From NCBI GenBank assembly GCA_016763815.1, contig JAESTB010000136.1, positions 1 through 7,233 on the forward strand: 7,233 nucleotides of DNA, in the 5' to 3' direction. The translations under genes were made by a program, and so were the position numbers. A model generated the notes under the pieces. That model saw only the letters and a program-made list of their open reading frames with translations. It did not search any database and had not been told where the DNA came from. The stretch comes from Arenicella sp. Its GTDB lineage: Bacteria > Pseudomonadota > Gammaproteobacteria > Arenicellales > Arenicellaceae. Positions 1 through 6,118 of the stretch are shown in pieces (position 1 is the first letter of the stretch; each line of letters starts with the position of its first letter).

Positions 1-30
1 GGCTATGGCCATCATCGTGTACTTTTTCAC
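1..30 (-). CDS. Start of a probable exported protein (partial, runs off the left edge)
   Basis: Read on the minus strand, a GTG at 30-28 opens a frame VKKYTMMAIA that is still open at the window edge. Two lysines followed by a hydrophobic stretch is how a Sec signal peptide or lipoprotein signal begins. A good Shine-Dalgarno (GGAGA, minus strand of 39-43) lies 8 nt upstream of the GTG. A TATAAT hexamer (minus strand of 102-107) could be the -10 element, but no convincing -35 accompanies it. Only ten codons are visible, so no family can be named. The gene is downstream of glmS on the same strand, but the 367-bp gap suggests its own transcription unit. Confidence 0.5.
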   Translation of the reverse strand, partial: MKKYTMMAIA

Positions 31-397
31 TGTCGAAATCTCCGTAATAATGTATAAAGAGAGCAGATGACTTCACTCCCTTGAATAATTTTTCTTGATC
101 AATTATATCGCCTTATTATGCCCCCATACGCTGATCAGGATCTTGTTCGTTTAACCAACAATTCACTTTATACGCTATCTAGTTAATACTCAACGTCGTG
201 CTTATGCGATGCCAGTACAACTATTGTAACACTAATTATGCAGATCGCAGCTACGATAGAGTATCACTCTCGTAGCTGCGATTGATACGCCCTATTGTCA
301 CAGCCTCTCCCGCGGTGTTCGACGCGTTTTTTATGTGACTACGATTTTCATTCACAAACCGATTACGAGCATCGTCAAATCAACAAGCCAATATTAC
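31..397. other. Intergenic region downstream of glmS without a supported gene
   Basis: I find no coding region with a credible start and ribosome binding site here. The stretch holds the leader of the minus-strand gene at the left edge (Shine-Dalgarno 39-43, possible -10 at 102-107), a strong inverted repeat at 244-282, and the region just past the glmS stop where Tn7 would be expected to insert. The rest, including AT-rich 85-240, shows nothing I can name. Confidence 0.6.
244..282. terminator. 13-bp perfect inverted repeat; possible glmS terminator or structured element
   Basis: ATCGCAGCTACGA (244-256) is the exact reverse complement of 270-282. The stem extends by three more pairs (GAG 259-261 with CTC 267-269) across a two-base bulge, leaving a five-base loop. 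It lies about 115 nt past the glmS stop and is the strongest hairpin between glmS and the next minus-strand gene. No U-run follows on either strand, so it is not a classical intrinsic terminator. It could instead stabilise the glmS mRNA 3' end, terminate with a cofactor, or be a dispersed repeat. Confidence 0.45.
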
Positions 398-435
398 TCA
401 TTCTACCGTGACCGATTTGGCTAAATTGCGAGGCT
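370..435 (-). other. Predicted attTn7 (TnsD target at the 3' end of glmS), apparently unoccupied
   Basis: Tn7 TnsD proteins recognise the conserved last codons of glmS, and insertion occurs roughly 25 bp past the stop. Here those codons encode PRNLAKSVTVE, which matches the E. coli ending as I remember it. The predicted insertion point falls near 370-376. I see no Tn7-like ends or transposition genes in the visible flank, so the site looks empty as far as the window shows. This is inferred from glmS identity, not from a mapped insertion. Confidence 0.5.
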
Positions 436-2233
436 TGTCTATATCAGTGCCTTTAATCAGCGCGACGTGATAAGCCAGCAATTGTAACGGAATTGTGTAG
501 ATCACCGGTGCGATATAATTATTCACTGGGGCGACTTTCAACACCATAGTTTCGTCGTCTGACTCAAGGCCCGAGTCAGCATCGGCAAACACATACAACT
601 TGCCGCCGCGTGCTCGAACTTCTTCGAGGTTTGATTTTAATTTTTCGAGTAACTCGTCATTTGGCGCTACCGCAACAACGGGCATGTCTTCATCAATTAA
701 TGCTAACGGGCCGTGCTTTAATTCGCCTGCCGCATAGGCTTCGGCGTGAATATAAGAAATTTCTTTTAGCTTTAATGCGCCTTCAACAGCAATCGGGTAA
801 TGTGTTCCGCGACCTAAAAACAAGGTGTGATTCTTATTGGCAAAATGCTTTGACATAGCAATGATGTCGTCTTCTAGGTCTAAGGCATTGTCAATTTGCT
901 GCGGCAGGCTGCGTAGTTCTTGCACAATGTCGGCTTCCAATGCGTCACCGCTTTGACCGTCGTCAATGCATCGACGACGTAAGCATATCGCCAGCATCAA
1001 AAGCGTTACCAATTGAGTTGTAAAAGCCTTGGTAGAGGCTACTCCGATCTCGCGACCCGCGTGGGTGAAAATGGTTAGGTCGCTGGCACGCACTAGTGAG
1101 CTTTCGGGTACGTTGCAAATGCACACGGTATTGGTGTAACCCAGGGTTTTGGCCATCCCGAGGGCGGCCATCGTGTCGAGTGTTTCGCCCGATTGCGAGA
1201 TGGTGAGGAATAGTGTGCCTTCATTTACCACGTGCTTGCGGTAGCGATATTCGCTGGCAATCTCTACATCACACTTAATGCCAAACTCTTCAAACCAATA
1301 ACGCGCCACTGAGGCGGCGTTGTAGCTTGTACCGCAAGCAATAATTTTAATCTCTTTGGTCTTATCGAAGATCTCGCGCGCATTCTCACCGAACGATAAC
1401 TCTAAAACACTGTCTGCTCCAAGACGCCCTTCTAAGGTCGCGGTGATGGCGCGGGTTTGTTCATGAATTTCTTTCTTCATGTAGTGAGCATAACCACCGA
1501 GCGCTGTTTCTTCGTCACTCAAGGTGCTGATAAGTATTTCACGCTCAACCGCAGCACCAGTACTATCGAAAACCTCAACGGTAGTGCGGGTAATTTTAGC
1601 GATGTCGCCGTCTTCCATCACCATATACCTTTTAGACACGGGGATGAGCGCCGACATGTCTGAGGCAATAAAATTTTCACCGTCGCCTAAACCGATCAGT
1701 AATGGTGAACCGCTTCGAGCGGCAACCAATAAATCTGGCTCATACTTAGACACGACTCCCAAGCCGTAAGCGCCTTGTAGCTCTTTGACCGTTGTCTGTA
1801 CTGCTTGCAATAAGCCTTGGCCTTGCTGCATGTGCCAATCAATTTGATGCACGATAACTTCAGTGTCGGTCTCGGAACTAAAGGCAAAACCCTGTTCCTG
1901 TTGCACCGCACGCAACTCATTATGATTCTCGATGATGCCATTGTGCACCACCGCAACCTGCGAAGAGCTAGTGTGCGGGTGAGCGTTATTCTCGGCCGGG
2001 CGACCATGAGTGGCCCATCGAGTGTGTGCCACACCAGTCATGCCAGAGACTCCATCACAGATATTCTCAAGATTAACAACTCGGCCAACGCTGCGGCGCA
2101 GGTCTAGCTCGTGATTGGCGTCTACCACAACCAAACCGGCAGAGTCATAGCCTCGGTACTCAAGACGTTTTAGTCCATCAATCAGGGTTGGTGTTACATC
2201 GCGGTTTGATACCGCGCCTACTATTCCACACAT
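398..2233 (-). CDS. glmS: Glutamine--fructose-6-phosphate aminotransferase (isomerizing)
   Basis: Cytosolic enzyme that converts fructose-6-phosphate and glutamine to glucosamine-6-phosphate and glutamate, the committed step toward UDP-GlcNAc. At 611 aa it has the usual family length (E. coli about 609). The N-terminal glutaminase domain (about 1-240) begins MCGIVGAV, with Cys2 becoming the N-terminal nucleophile, followed by RWATHG (72-77), HNGI (97-100) and Asp123. Two SIS sugar-isomerase domains follow: CGTSYN (300-305), SQSGET (346-351) and STKAFT (400-405) in the first; Glu491 and ELKHGP (504-509, His507) in the second. The C terminus NLAKSVTVE carries the catalytic Lys606. The start follows an AGGA (minus strand of 2243-2240) six bases upstream. 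The gene lies 30 bp behind glmU, so cotranscription is likely. There is no room for, or sign of, a Gram-positive-type glmS ribozyme. Intact, nothing odd. Confidence 0.98.
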   Translation of the reverse strand: MCGIVGAVSNRDVTPTLIDGLKRLEYRGYDSAGLVVVDANHELDLRRSVGRVVNLENICDGVSGMTGVAHTRWATHGRPAENNAHPHTSSSQVAVVHNGIIENHNELRAVQQEQGFAFSSETDTEVIVHQIDWHMQQGQGLLQAVQTTVKELQGAYGLGVVSKYEPDLLVAARSGSPLLIGLGDGENFIASDMSALIPVSKRYMVMEDGDIAKITRTTVEVFDSTGAAVEREILISTLSDEETALGGYAHYMKKEIHEQTRAITATLEGRLGADSVLELSFGENAREIFDKTKEIKIIACGTSYNAASVARYWFEEFGIKCDVEIASEYRYRKHVVNEGTLFLTISQSGETLDTMAALGMAKTLGYTNTVCICNVPESSLVRASDLTIFTHAGREIGVASTKAFTTQLVTLLMLAICLRRRCIDDGQSGDALEADIVQELRSLPQQIDNALDLEDDIIAMSKHFANKNHTLFLGRGTHYPIAVEGALKLKEISYIHAEAYAAGELKHGPLALIDEDMPVVAVAPNDELLEKLKSNLEEVRARGGKLYVFADADSGLESDDETMVLKVAPVNNYIAPVIYTIPLQLLAYHVALIKGTDIDKPRNLAKSVTVE

Positions 2234-2263
2234 GGTGTTTCCTAAGTCTAAGAAATTGCCTAA

Positions 2264-3658
2264 CTAGCGTGCCTTGGTCGGTCGCTTCCAGCCATCAATT
2301 TGCCTTTGTTTGCCACGGCTGATCGCAAGCTTGTTCGCCTCGACCTTTGCAGTAATGGTAGAACCTGCGCCGATGGTCGCGCCGTCTTCAATTTCGACGG
2401 GAGCGACCAACTGACTATTAGATCCAACGAATACATCTTTGCCAATGGTTGTTTTATGTTTGTTGGCGCCGTCGTAATTACAAGTAATTACGCCAGCACC
2501 GATATTTGTATTGCGGCCAACCGTCGCGTCGCCTACATAGCTTAGATGATTAACCTTCGCGCCAACGTCGAGTTGTGCATTTTTGGTTTCGACAAAATTG
2601 CCTATTTTCACCTTGTCAGCCAATTTAGTACCTGGGCGTAGGCGAGCAAATGGCCCGACGTTTACCTCAGCGCCTAATTCAGAGCCTTCGATCACGGTGT
2701 TAGCGTGTACCGTAACATTGTCGGCCAAGATACTATCAGTAATTATACAATTTGGCGCAATATACACGTTTCGACCAATTCGCACCCTACCTTGCAGCAC
2801 CACGTTAACATCAATCACGCTATCTGAACCGACGTCAATGTCTCCGCGAAGATCAATTCGTGCCGGGTCCATAATGGTGACACCATCGTTCATCAGCCGC
2901 TCAGCCTGCTCGGCTTGAAACATTCGCTCAACTTGTGACAACTGCAGCCGACTATTGATACCGGTCACTTCAGCATTGTTGTCAGGGTGCAGCGCAGCGA
3001 TAGGGTTACCGGCGGCATAGGCCAATCCGACAACATCAGTTAAATAGAATTCTTGCTGTACATTGTCGCTGCTAACTTGGCTTAGCCAGATTTTTAATTG
3101 CTCTAAGTCGGCACAAATGATGCCGGAGTTAATCTCATTAATTTTACTTTGCTCCGAGTTCGCATCTTTTTGCTCGACAATGCCGCTAACCGCACCGCTT
3201 TCATCACGGGTAATTCTCCCCAAACCGAATGGATCGTCAACCAAAGCGGTGAGTAATGCCAACGGTGAACTGCTCATTGCGCTTACCATGGCGCTTAAGG
3301 TGCTTGATCTAATTAGCGGCACGTCAGCGGTTAGCATTAGTACGTTTGCACTTTTATTATCACTATCAATAAACGGCAGTGCTTGGGATACGGCATGGCC
3401 CGTACCCAACTGTTCGGTCTGCTCAACCCAATTTAGCCGATCGTTGCAGGCGTGTTCGGCGAAGCTATCAATAACTAGGTCTTTACCATGACCGACCACA
3501 ACATGAATCTTCGCTGGTTTTAGCTCCAATGCGCTGTCGACAACATGGCCCAACAAGCTTTTACCGGCAATCTGATGCAACACTTTGGGCAGATCAGAAC
3601 GCATACGGCGGCCCTTGCCAGCGGCTAGAATGACGACATGCAGTGGTTTATTGCTCAT
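2264..3658 (-). CDS. glmU: Bifunctional UDP-N-acetylglucosamine pyrophosphorylase / glucosamine-1-phosphate N-acetyltransferase
   Basis: Cytosolic enzyme for the last two steps to UDP-GlcNAc: acetylation of glucosamine-1-phosphate, then uridylyl transfer. At 464 aa it is slightly longer than E. coli GlmU (456). The N-terminal nucleotidyltransferase domain (1 to about 240) shows LAAGKGRRM (11-19), DLPKVLH (22-28), EQLGTGHA (82-89), ADVPL with the metal-binding Asp112, and GINSR with Asn235. A left-handed beta-helix of hexapeptide repeats fills about 262-450, with RLRPG (339-343), VETK (356-359), NHLSYVGDA with His371 and Tyr374, and ITCNYDG (391-397). One small oddity is QQEFYLTD (201-208), where E. 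coli has QGEYY. The start gives the normal N terminus (MSNKPLHVVILAAG) but has no visible Shine-Dalgarno. The glmU-glmS order matches E. coli; the divergent pdxA neighbour does not. Confidence 0.98.
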   Translation of the reverse strand: MSNKPLHVVILAAGKGRRMRSDLPKVLHQIAGKSLLGHVVDSALELKPAKIHVVVGHGKDLVIDSFAEHACNDRLNWVEQTEQLGTGHAVSQALPFIDSDNKSANVLMLTADVPLIRSSTLSAMVSAMSSSPLALLTALVDDPFGLGRITRDESGAVSGIVEQKDANSEQSKINEINSGIICADLEQLKIWLSQVSSDNVQQEFYLTDVVGLAYAAGNPIAALHPDNNAEVTGINSRLQLSQVERMFQAEQAERLMNDGVTIMDPARIDLRGDIDVGSDSVIDVNVVLQGRVRIGRNVYIAPNCIITDSILADNVTVHANTVIEGSELGAEVNVGPFARLRPGTKLADKVKIGNFVETKNAQLDVGAKVNHLSYVGDATVGRNTNIGAGVITCNYDGANKHKTTIGKDVFVGSNSQLVAPVEIEDGATIGAGSTITAKVEANKLAISRGKQRQIDGWKRPTKAR

Positions 3659-3700
3659 ATTAATGACTAATCGATTGGAACAGAGTTTTTAATAGCCTTG

Positions 3701-3729
3701 ATTCTACCAAACCCCGTGGCTACTAACGA
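3701..3729 (-). promoter_or_regulatory. Candidate sigma-70 promoter of glmU-glmS
   Basis: On the minus strand, TAGAAT (3706-3701) matches the -10 consensus in five of six positions. TCGTTA (3729-3724), 17 bp upstream, is a weak -35 (three of six). Transcription would start near 3694, giving a leader of about 36 nt before the glmU ATG. It is the best minus-strand candidate in the 115-bp gap, where a promoter for glmU must lie unless transcription enters from pdxA antisense. Confidence 0.4.
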
Positions 3730-3761
3730 GACAAAAAAGCCGCATATGGGGTTCAGCACGT

Positions 3762-3767
3762 TATAAT
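3762..3767 (+). promoter_or_regulatory. Perfect -10 hexamer (TATAAT) six bases before the pdxA start
   Basis: TATAAT ends only six bases before the pdxA ATG, so a transcript from it would begin at or within a base or two of the A of the start codon. The region 17 bp upstream (3739-3744) is a poor -35. No Shine-Dalgarno precedes the ATG. Together this suggests a leaderless or near-leaderless mRNA, though a promoter farther upstream cannot be excluded. Confidence 0.4.
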
Positions 3768-3773
3768 AGCGTA

Positions 3774-4721
3774 ATGACTGATTCACAAAAAATAGCCTAT
3801 ACCGTTGGCGAGCCCGCTGGCATCGGGCCTGAATTGATTTTGCAGTTAGCGCAATCGAATGCGGTGGACGATTTAGTCGTCATAGGCGACCGGCGCCTGC
3901 TTGAAAAACGCGCCCAACAACTTGGTATTAGCATGCCCAGTGGGCTCGATATTTTGGATACGCCGATTAGCAACATTAAGGTTAGCGGGCATGCCGATAC
4001 GGCCAATGTTAGCGGCGTAATGAACATGCTCAACCTAGCTATCGATGGCTGTCTAGCAGGCACTTACTCAGCAATGGTCACCGGCCCATTGCATAAAGGG
4101 ATTATTAACGACGCAGGGTTGGCCTTCTCTGGACACACCGAGTATCTAGCCGAGCGCACCGGAGGGCACAAACCAGTAATGCTATTGGCCACCTCAAGCT
4201 TGAGAGTCGCTTTGGTCACCACACATCTACCTCTTAAAGATGTAAGCGCGGCGATTAGCAAAGAGTTGGTGATTGAGATCTGTGAGATTGTTGACCGCGA
4301 GCTGCGCTCGAAATACGGCATTGCCAAGCCTCGCTTATTGGTTTGCGGCCTTAATCCGCACGCCGGAGAAGGCGGCCACCTCGGCATGGAAGAAATTGAA
4401 GTCATCACGCCAGCGCTAAATAGCTTAATCGCTAACGGCATCGACGTGGTTGGGCCGCTGCCAGCCGACACTTTATTTACCCCCAAATATTTAGCTACCG
4501 CCGATGTCGCAATCGCCATGTACCACGACCAAGGTTTACCGGTACTAAAGTCACAAGGTTTTGGTAGTGCCGCTAATATTACCCTAGGCTTACCAATCAT
4601 TCGAACCTCGGTTGACCATGGCACGGCTTTTGACTTAGCTGGCACTGGCACAGCCGATACCGGCAGCCTGTTGACCGCCCTAAACGTTGCACGTGAAATG
4701 GCCCAAGCGAAAGCAAATTAA
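3774..4721 (+). CDS. pdxA: 4-hydroxythreonine-4-phosphate dehydrogenase
   Basis: Metal-dependent NAD(P)+ enzyme of the DXP-dependent pyridoxal phosphate pathway; it oxidises 4-phosphohydroxy-L-threonine, and the product feeds PdxJ. At 315 aa it is a little shorter than E. coli PdxA (about 329) through internal loops, not the ends. Visible motifs: GEPAGIGPE (12-20), TGPLHKG (103-109), FSGHTE with substrate-binding His121-Thr122 (118-123), metal ligands His151 (TTHLPL), His196 (GLNPHAGEGGH) and His251 (YHDQGLPVLK), then SVDHGTAFD (279-287). The start is effectively forced: it is the first usable start codon after an in-frame TGA at 3699-3701, and it aligns with the E. coli N terminus. The last codons (MAQAKAN, stop) lie in a repeated 24-nt unit whose first copy is one base short, so the natural C terminus may once have been longer. 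rsmA follows 51 bp later on the same strand and is probably cotranscribed. Confidence 0.97.
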   Translation: MTDSQKIAYTVGEPAGIGPELILQLAQSNAVDDLVVIGDRRLLEKRAQQLGISMPSGLDILDTPISNIKVSGHADTANVSGVMNMLNLAIDGCLAGTYSAMVTGPLHKGIINDAGLAFSGHTEYLAERTGGHKPVMLLATSSLRVALVTTHLPLKDVSAAISKELVIEICEIVDRELRSKYGIAKPRLLVCGLNPHAGEGGHLGMEEIEVITPALNSLIANGIDVVGPLPADTLFTPKYLATADVAIAMYHDQGLPVLKSQGFGSAANITLGLPIIRTSVDHGTAFDLAGTGTADTGSLLTALNVAREMAQAKAN

Positions 4722-4769
4722 CGGCCCAAGCGAAATTCAGATTAACAGCACAGGCCAAACGAGATTAAC
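4698..4769 (+). repeat. Three imperfect 24-nt tandem repeats across the pdxA stop and the pdxA-rsmA gap
   Basis: The copies begin at 4698, 4721 and 4745. Each contains a version of GGCCCAAGCGAAA followed several bases later by TTAAC. Read as codons they give MAQAKAN-stop, TAQAKFRL and TAQAKRD-stop. Copies 2 and 3 share one frame; copy 1 is 23 nt long, putting the pdxA frame out of step with them. Between copies 2 and 3 the differences inside the TAQAK codons (ACG/ACA, GCC/GCA, CAA/CAG, GCG/GCC) are all third-position and synonymous. Copy 3 also supplies the purine-rich GAGA (4761-4764) that may serve as the rsmA ribosome binding site. Confidence 0.8.
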
Positions 4770-4772
4770 AAC

Positions 4773-5576
4773 ATGAATAAATTCGCCGCACCGCGCAAAT
4801 CACTTGGCCAAAACTTTCTTCAAGACCCGAACATCATCAATAAAATTGTTGCCAGTCTGGGCATTACAAAGAACGACGCCGTAGTAGAAATTGGCCCTGG
4901 TCGTGGGGCATTAACAGATCTAATAATTCCGCAGGCGGGCCATACTCATCTGATCGAATTTGATCGAGACCTAGTGGTTCATTGGCAAGATAGAGCCAAC
5001 TCCATCAAAAACCTAACCGTGCATGGCGCCGACGTTATGCGCTTTGATTTACACGAGATCATTAGCACCAGTGACCGTAAGATTAAGGTGATCGGCAATT
5101 TACCTTACAACATTTCAAGCCCGGTGTTGTTTCATTTAATGCACTACGCCGAACACATAGAGCACCAAGTGGTGATGCTGCAAAAAGAAGTGGTCGAGCG
5201 AATGGCGTCTGGCCCGGGAAGTCGACAATATGGTCGGCTATCGGTGATGTTGCAACAGCGCTATCATATCGAAAATCTATTTAAAGTACCGCCGACCGCC
5301 TTTTTTCCTGCCCCGAAGGTTGATTCAGCGATTGCTCGGCTCACGCCGTTGACCACCATACCTTTCCCAGTAGACAACCAGACTGACTTTGAAAAAACCG
5401 TAAAGCAATCGTTCAGCATGCGTCGCAAAACGCTTAGAAACAACCTTAAAGGCTCAATTGACTCAGAACAAATCGAGTCACTTGGTATAGACCCAGGCGC
5501 TCGAGCGGAGACTCTTGAGGTTGCTGATTTTGCCGCGCTTAGCAACTTGTACACCAAGTTGCCCAAAACCGCCTAG
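4773..5576 (+). CDS. rsmA: 16S rRNA (adenine1518-N6/adenine1519-N6)-dimethyltransferase
   Basis: KsgA/RsmA dimethylates the two adjacent adenosines in the 3'-terminal helix of 16S rRNA during late 30S assembly, using S-adenosylmethionine. At 267 aa it fits the family (E. coli 273). Motifs: LGQNFL (11-16), SAM-binding VEIGPGRGALT (38-48), the acidic IEFDRD (61-66), catalytic NLPYN (109-113), then PPTAFFPAPKVDSA (173-186) and RRKTLRNNL (217-225) in the C-terminal domain. The ATG is preceded by GAGA (4761-4764) at eight bases; an in-frame TAA at 4743-4745 rules out a longer start. It sits behind pdxA as in E. coli, but the apaG-apaH genes that follow there are absent: a 219-bp gap with repeats and then rpmE come next. 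Confidence 0.97.
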   Translation: MNKFAAPRKSLGQNFLQDPNIINKIVASLGITKNDAVVEIGPGRGALTDLIIPQAGHTHLIEFDRDLVVHWQDRANSIKNLTVHGADVMRFDLHEIISTSDRKIKVIGNLPYNISSPVLFHLMHYAEHIEHQVVMLQKEVVERMASGPGSRQYGRLSVMLQQRYHIENLFKVPPTAFFPAPKVDSAIARLTPLTTIPFPVDNQTDFEKTVKQSFSMRRKTLRNNLKGSIDSEQIESLGIDPGARAETLEVADFAALSNLYTKLPKTA

Positions 5577-5583
5577 CATTTAG

Positions 5584-5646
5584 AGCCCTCAGCGTTACTC
5601 TAAAACAGCCCTCAGCGTTGCTCTAAAACAGCTCTCGGCATAACTC
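5584..5646 (+). repeat. 23-bp tandem repeat just after the rsmA stop (two near-identical copies and a degenerate third)
   Basis: Units 5584-5606 and 5607-5629 both read AGCCCTCAGCGTT, then A or G, then CTCTAAAAC: 22 of 23 bases agree. A third, decayed copy begins AGCTCTCGGCATAACTC at 5630. A unit of 23 cannot keep one reading frame, and stops occur, so this is non-coding. It begins eight bases past the rsmA stop. The sequence does not resemble the pdxA-end repeat, although the unit length is similar. Confidence 0.8.
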
Positions 5647-5666
5647 AGGCACTTTATCGTGCGCTG
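5646..5666 (+). other. Small hairpin after the rsmA repeats
   Basis: CAGGCAC (5646-5652) pairs with GTGC and CTG (5659-5662, 5664-5666) around one bulged G, with a six-base loop. No T-run follows directly, so it is at best a weak terminator for rsmA. No better terminator is visible between rsmA and the rpmE promoter. Confidence 0.3.
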
Positions 5667-5701
5667 GAGATCTCATTTAGGCTTTTCTGAGCAAATTGGG
5701 C

Positions 5702-5730
5702 TTGAATTGGCCTACCCTTTACCCTATATT
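5702..5730 (+). promoter_or_regulatory. Sigma-70 promoter of rpmE
   Basis: TTGAAT (5702-5707) and TATATT (5725-5730) are separated by exactly 17 bp, with four and five of six consensus matches respectively. A start near 5737 would give a leader of about 59 nt. This is the best-formed promoter in the window and fits a highly expressed ribosomal protein gene. Confidence 0.75.
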
Positions 5731-5747
5731 CTTTCGCCCTGAGTCAT

Positions 5748-5771
5748 GAATTCGCGCCAAATCACGAATTC
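5748..5771 (+). promoter_or_regulatory. Hairpin in the rpmE leader; possible L31 autoregulatory structure
   Basis: GAATTCG (5748-5754) is the exact reverse complement of CGAATTC (5765-5771), with a ten-base loop. The hairpin sits wholly within the predicted leader and ends 13 bases before the AGGAAT ribosome binding site (5785-5790). Leader structures bound by L31 have been proposed in several bacterial groups. I have not matched this one to any of them, so a regulatory role is inference. Confidence 0.35.
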
Positions 5772-5795
5772 GATCTCTAATATTAGGAATAAATC

Positions 5796-5999
5796 ATGAA
5801 AGCAGACATCCATCCAGCGTACGGTGACATCAAAGTAACTTGTGCATGCGGAAATACATTTGAAACAGGTTCTACGCTAGGCAAAGACCTACGTGTTGAA
5901 ATTTGTTCTGAGTGCCACCCATTTTATACTGGCAAGCAGAAAGTAATGGACACAGCAGGCCGTGTTGGTCGCTTTAAGAGTCGTTACGGCAAAAAATAA
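5796..5999 (+). CDS. rpmE: 50S ribosomal protein L31 (zinc-binding form)
   Basis: Small basic protein of the large ribosomal subunit that bridges to the 30S head. At 67 aa it has normal length (E. coli 70). MKADIHPAY is the typical start. The zinc-binding cysteines Cys16 and Cys18 (CAC) and Cys37 and Cys40 (CSEC, followed by HPFYTGKQK) are all present, which marks the Zn-containing RpmE type rather than the cysteine-free paralogue made in zinc starvation. GRVGRFKSRYGKK is the usual basic tail. A good ribosome binding site (AGGAAT, 5785-5790) precedes the ATG. The gene is monocistronic, with its own promoter and a strong terminator. Confidence 0.98.
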   Translation: MKADIHPAYGDIKVTCACGNTFETGSTLGKDLRVEICSECHPFYTGKQKVMDTAGRVGRFKSRYGKK

Positions 6000-6039
6000 G
6001 TTTCTCTTCTATAGAGTTAACTTTCTCAGCAATGGGATC

Positions 6040-6067
6040 AAAAAGGCGCTCTTTTGCGCCTTTTTTT
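6040..6067 (+). terminator. Intrinsic terminator of rpmE
   Basis: GGCGC (6045-6049) pairs with GCGCC (6056-6060) around a six-base loop. The stem is extended by A-T pairs (6040-6044 with 6061-6065) and runs into seven T (6061-6067). It starts about 40 bp after the rpmE stop and insulates the following arsR unit. Confidence 0.9.
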
Positions 6068-6118
6068 GTGGCTGATGGACTAGCCATAAACACACCAACA
6101 AATATTCAATTTTTTATA

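Noticed and set aside
311..332. CGCG...CGCG followed by six T on the plus strand as a terminator
   Set aside because: The stem has only four pairs with an eight-base loop, and no plus-strand gene is visible to its left.
2234..2263. glmS ribozyme upstream of glmS
   Set aside because: The gap from glmU is only 30 bp, far too short, and the ribozyme belongs to Gram-positive lineages.
3063..3491. 142-codon open frame on the plus strand opposite glmU
   Set aside because: It lies inside the conserved nucleotidyltransferase domain of glmU and its composition (Ser/Leu-rich) is typical of an antisense shadow.
4064..4651. 195-codon open frame on the minus strand opposite pdxA
   Set aside because: It is fully antisense to a clearly conserved pdxA, shows no family motifs and has no ribosome binding site; a shadow of pdxA codon usage.
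4711..4724. Programmed -1 frameshifting to extend PdxA through the repeats
   Set aside because: AAATTAA at the stop is not a proper X XXY YYZ slippery heptamer, and I see no pseudoknot-like structure after it. A simple one-base deletion or a sequence error explains the pattern better.
5584..5646. CRISPR-like array
   Set aside because: The units are directly adjacent without spacers, there are fewer than three good copies, and no cas genes are nearby.
5577..5795. Missing or degraded apaG/apaH after rsmA
   Set aside because: I found no remnant of either protein in any frame; only the repeats, a small hairpin and the rpmE promoter and leader are present.
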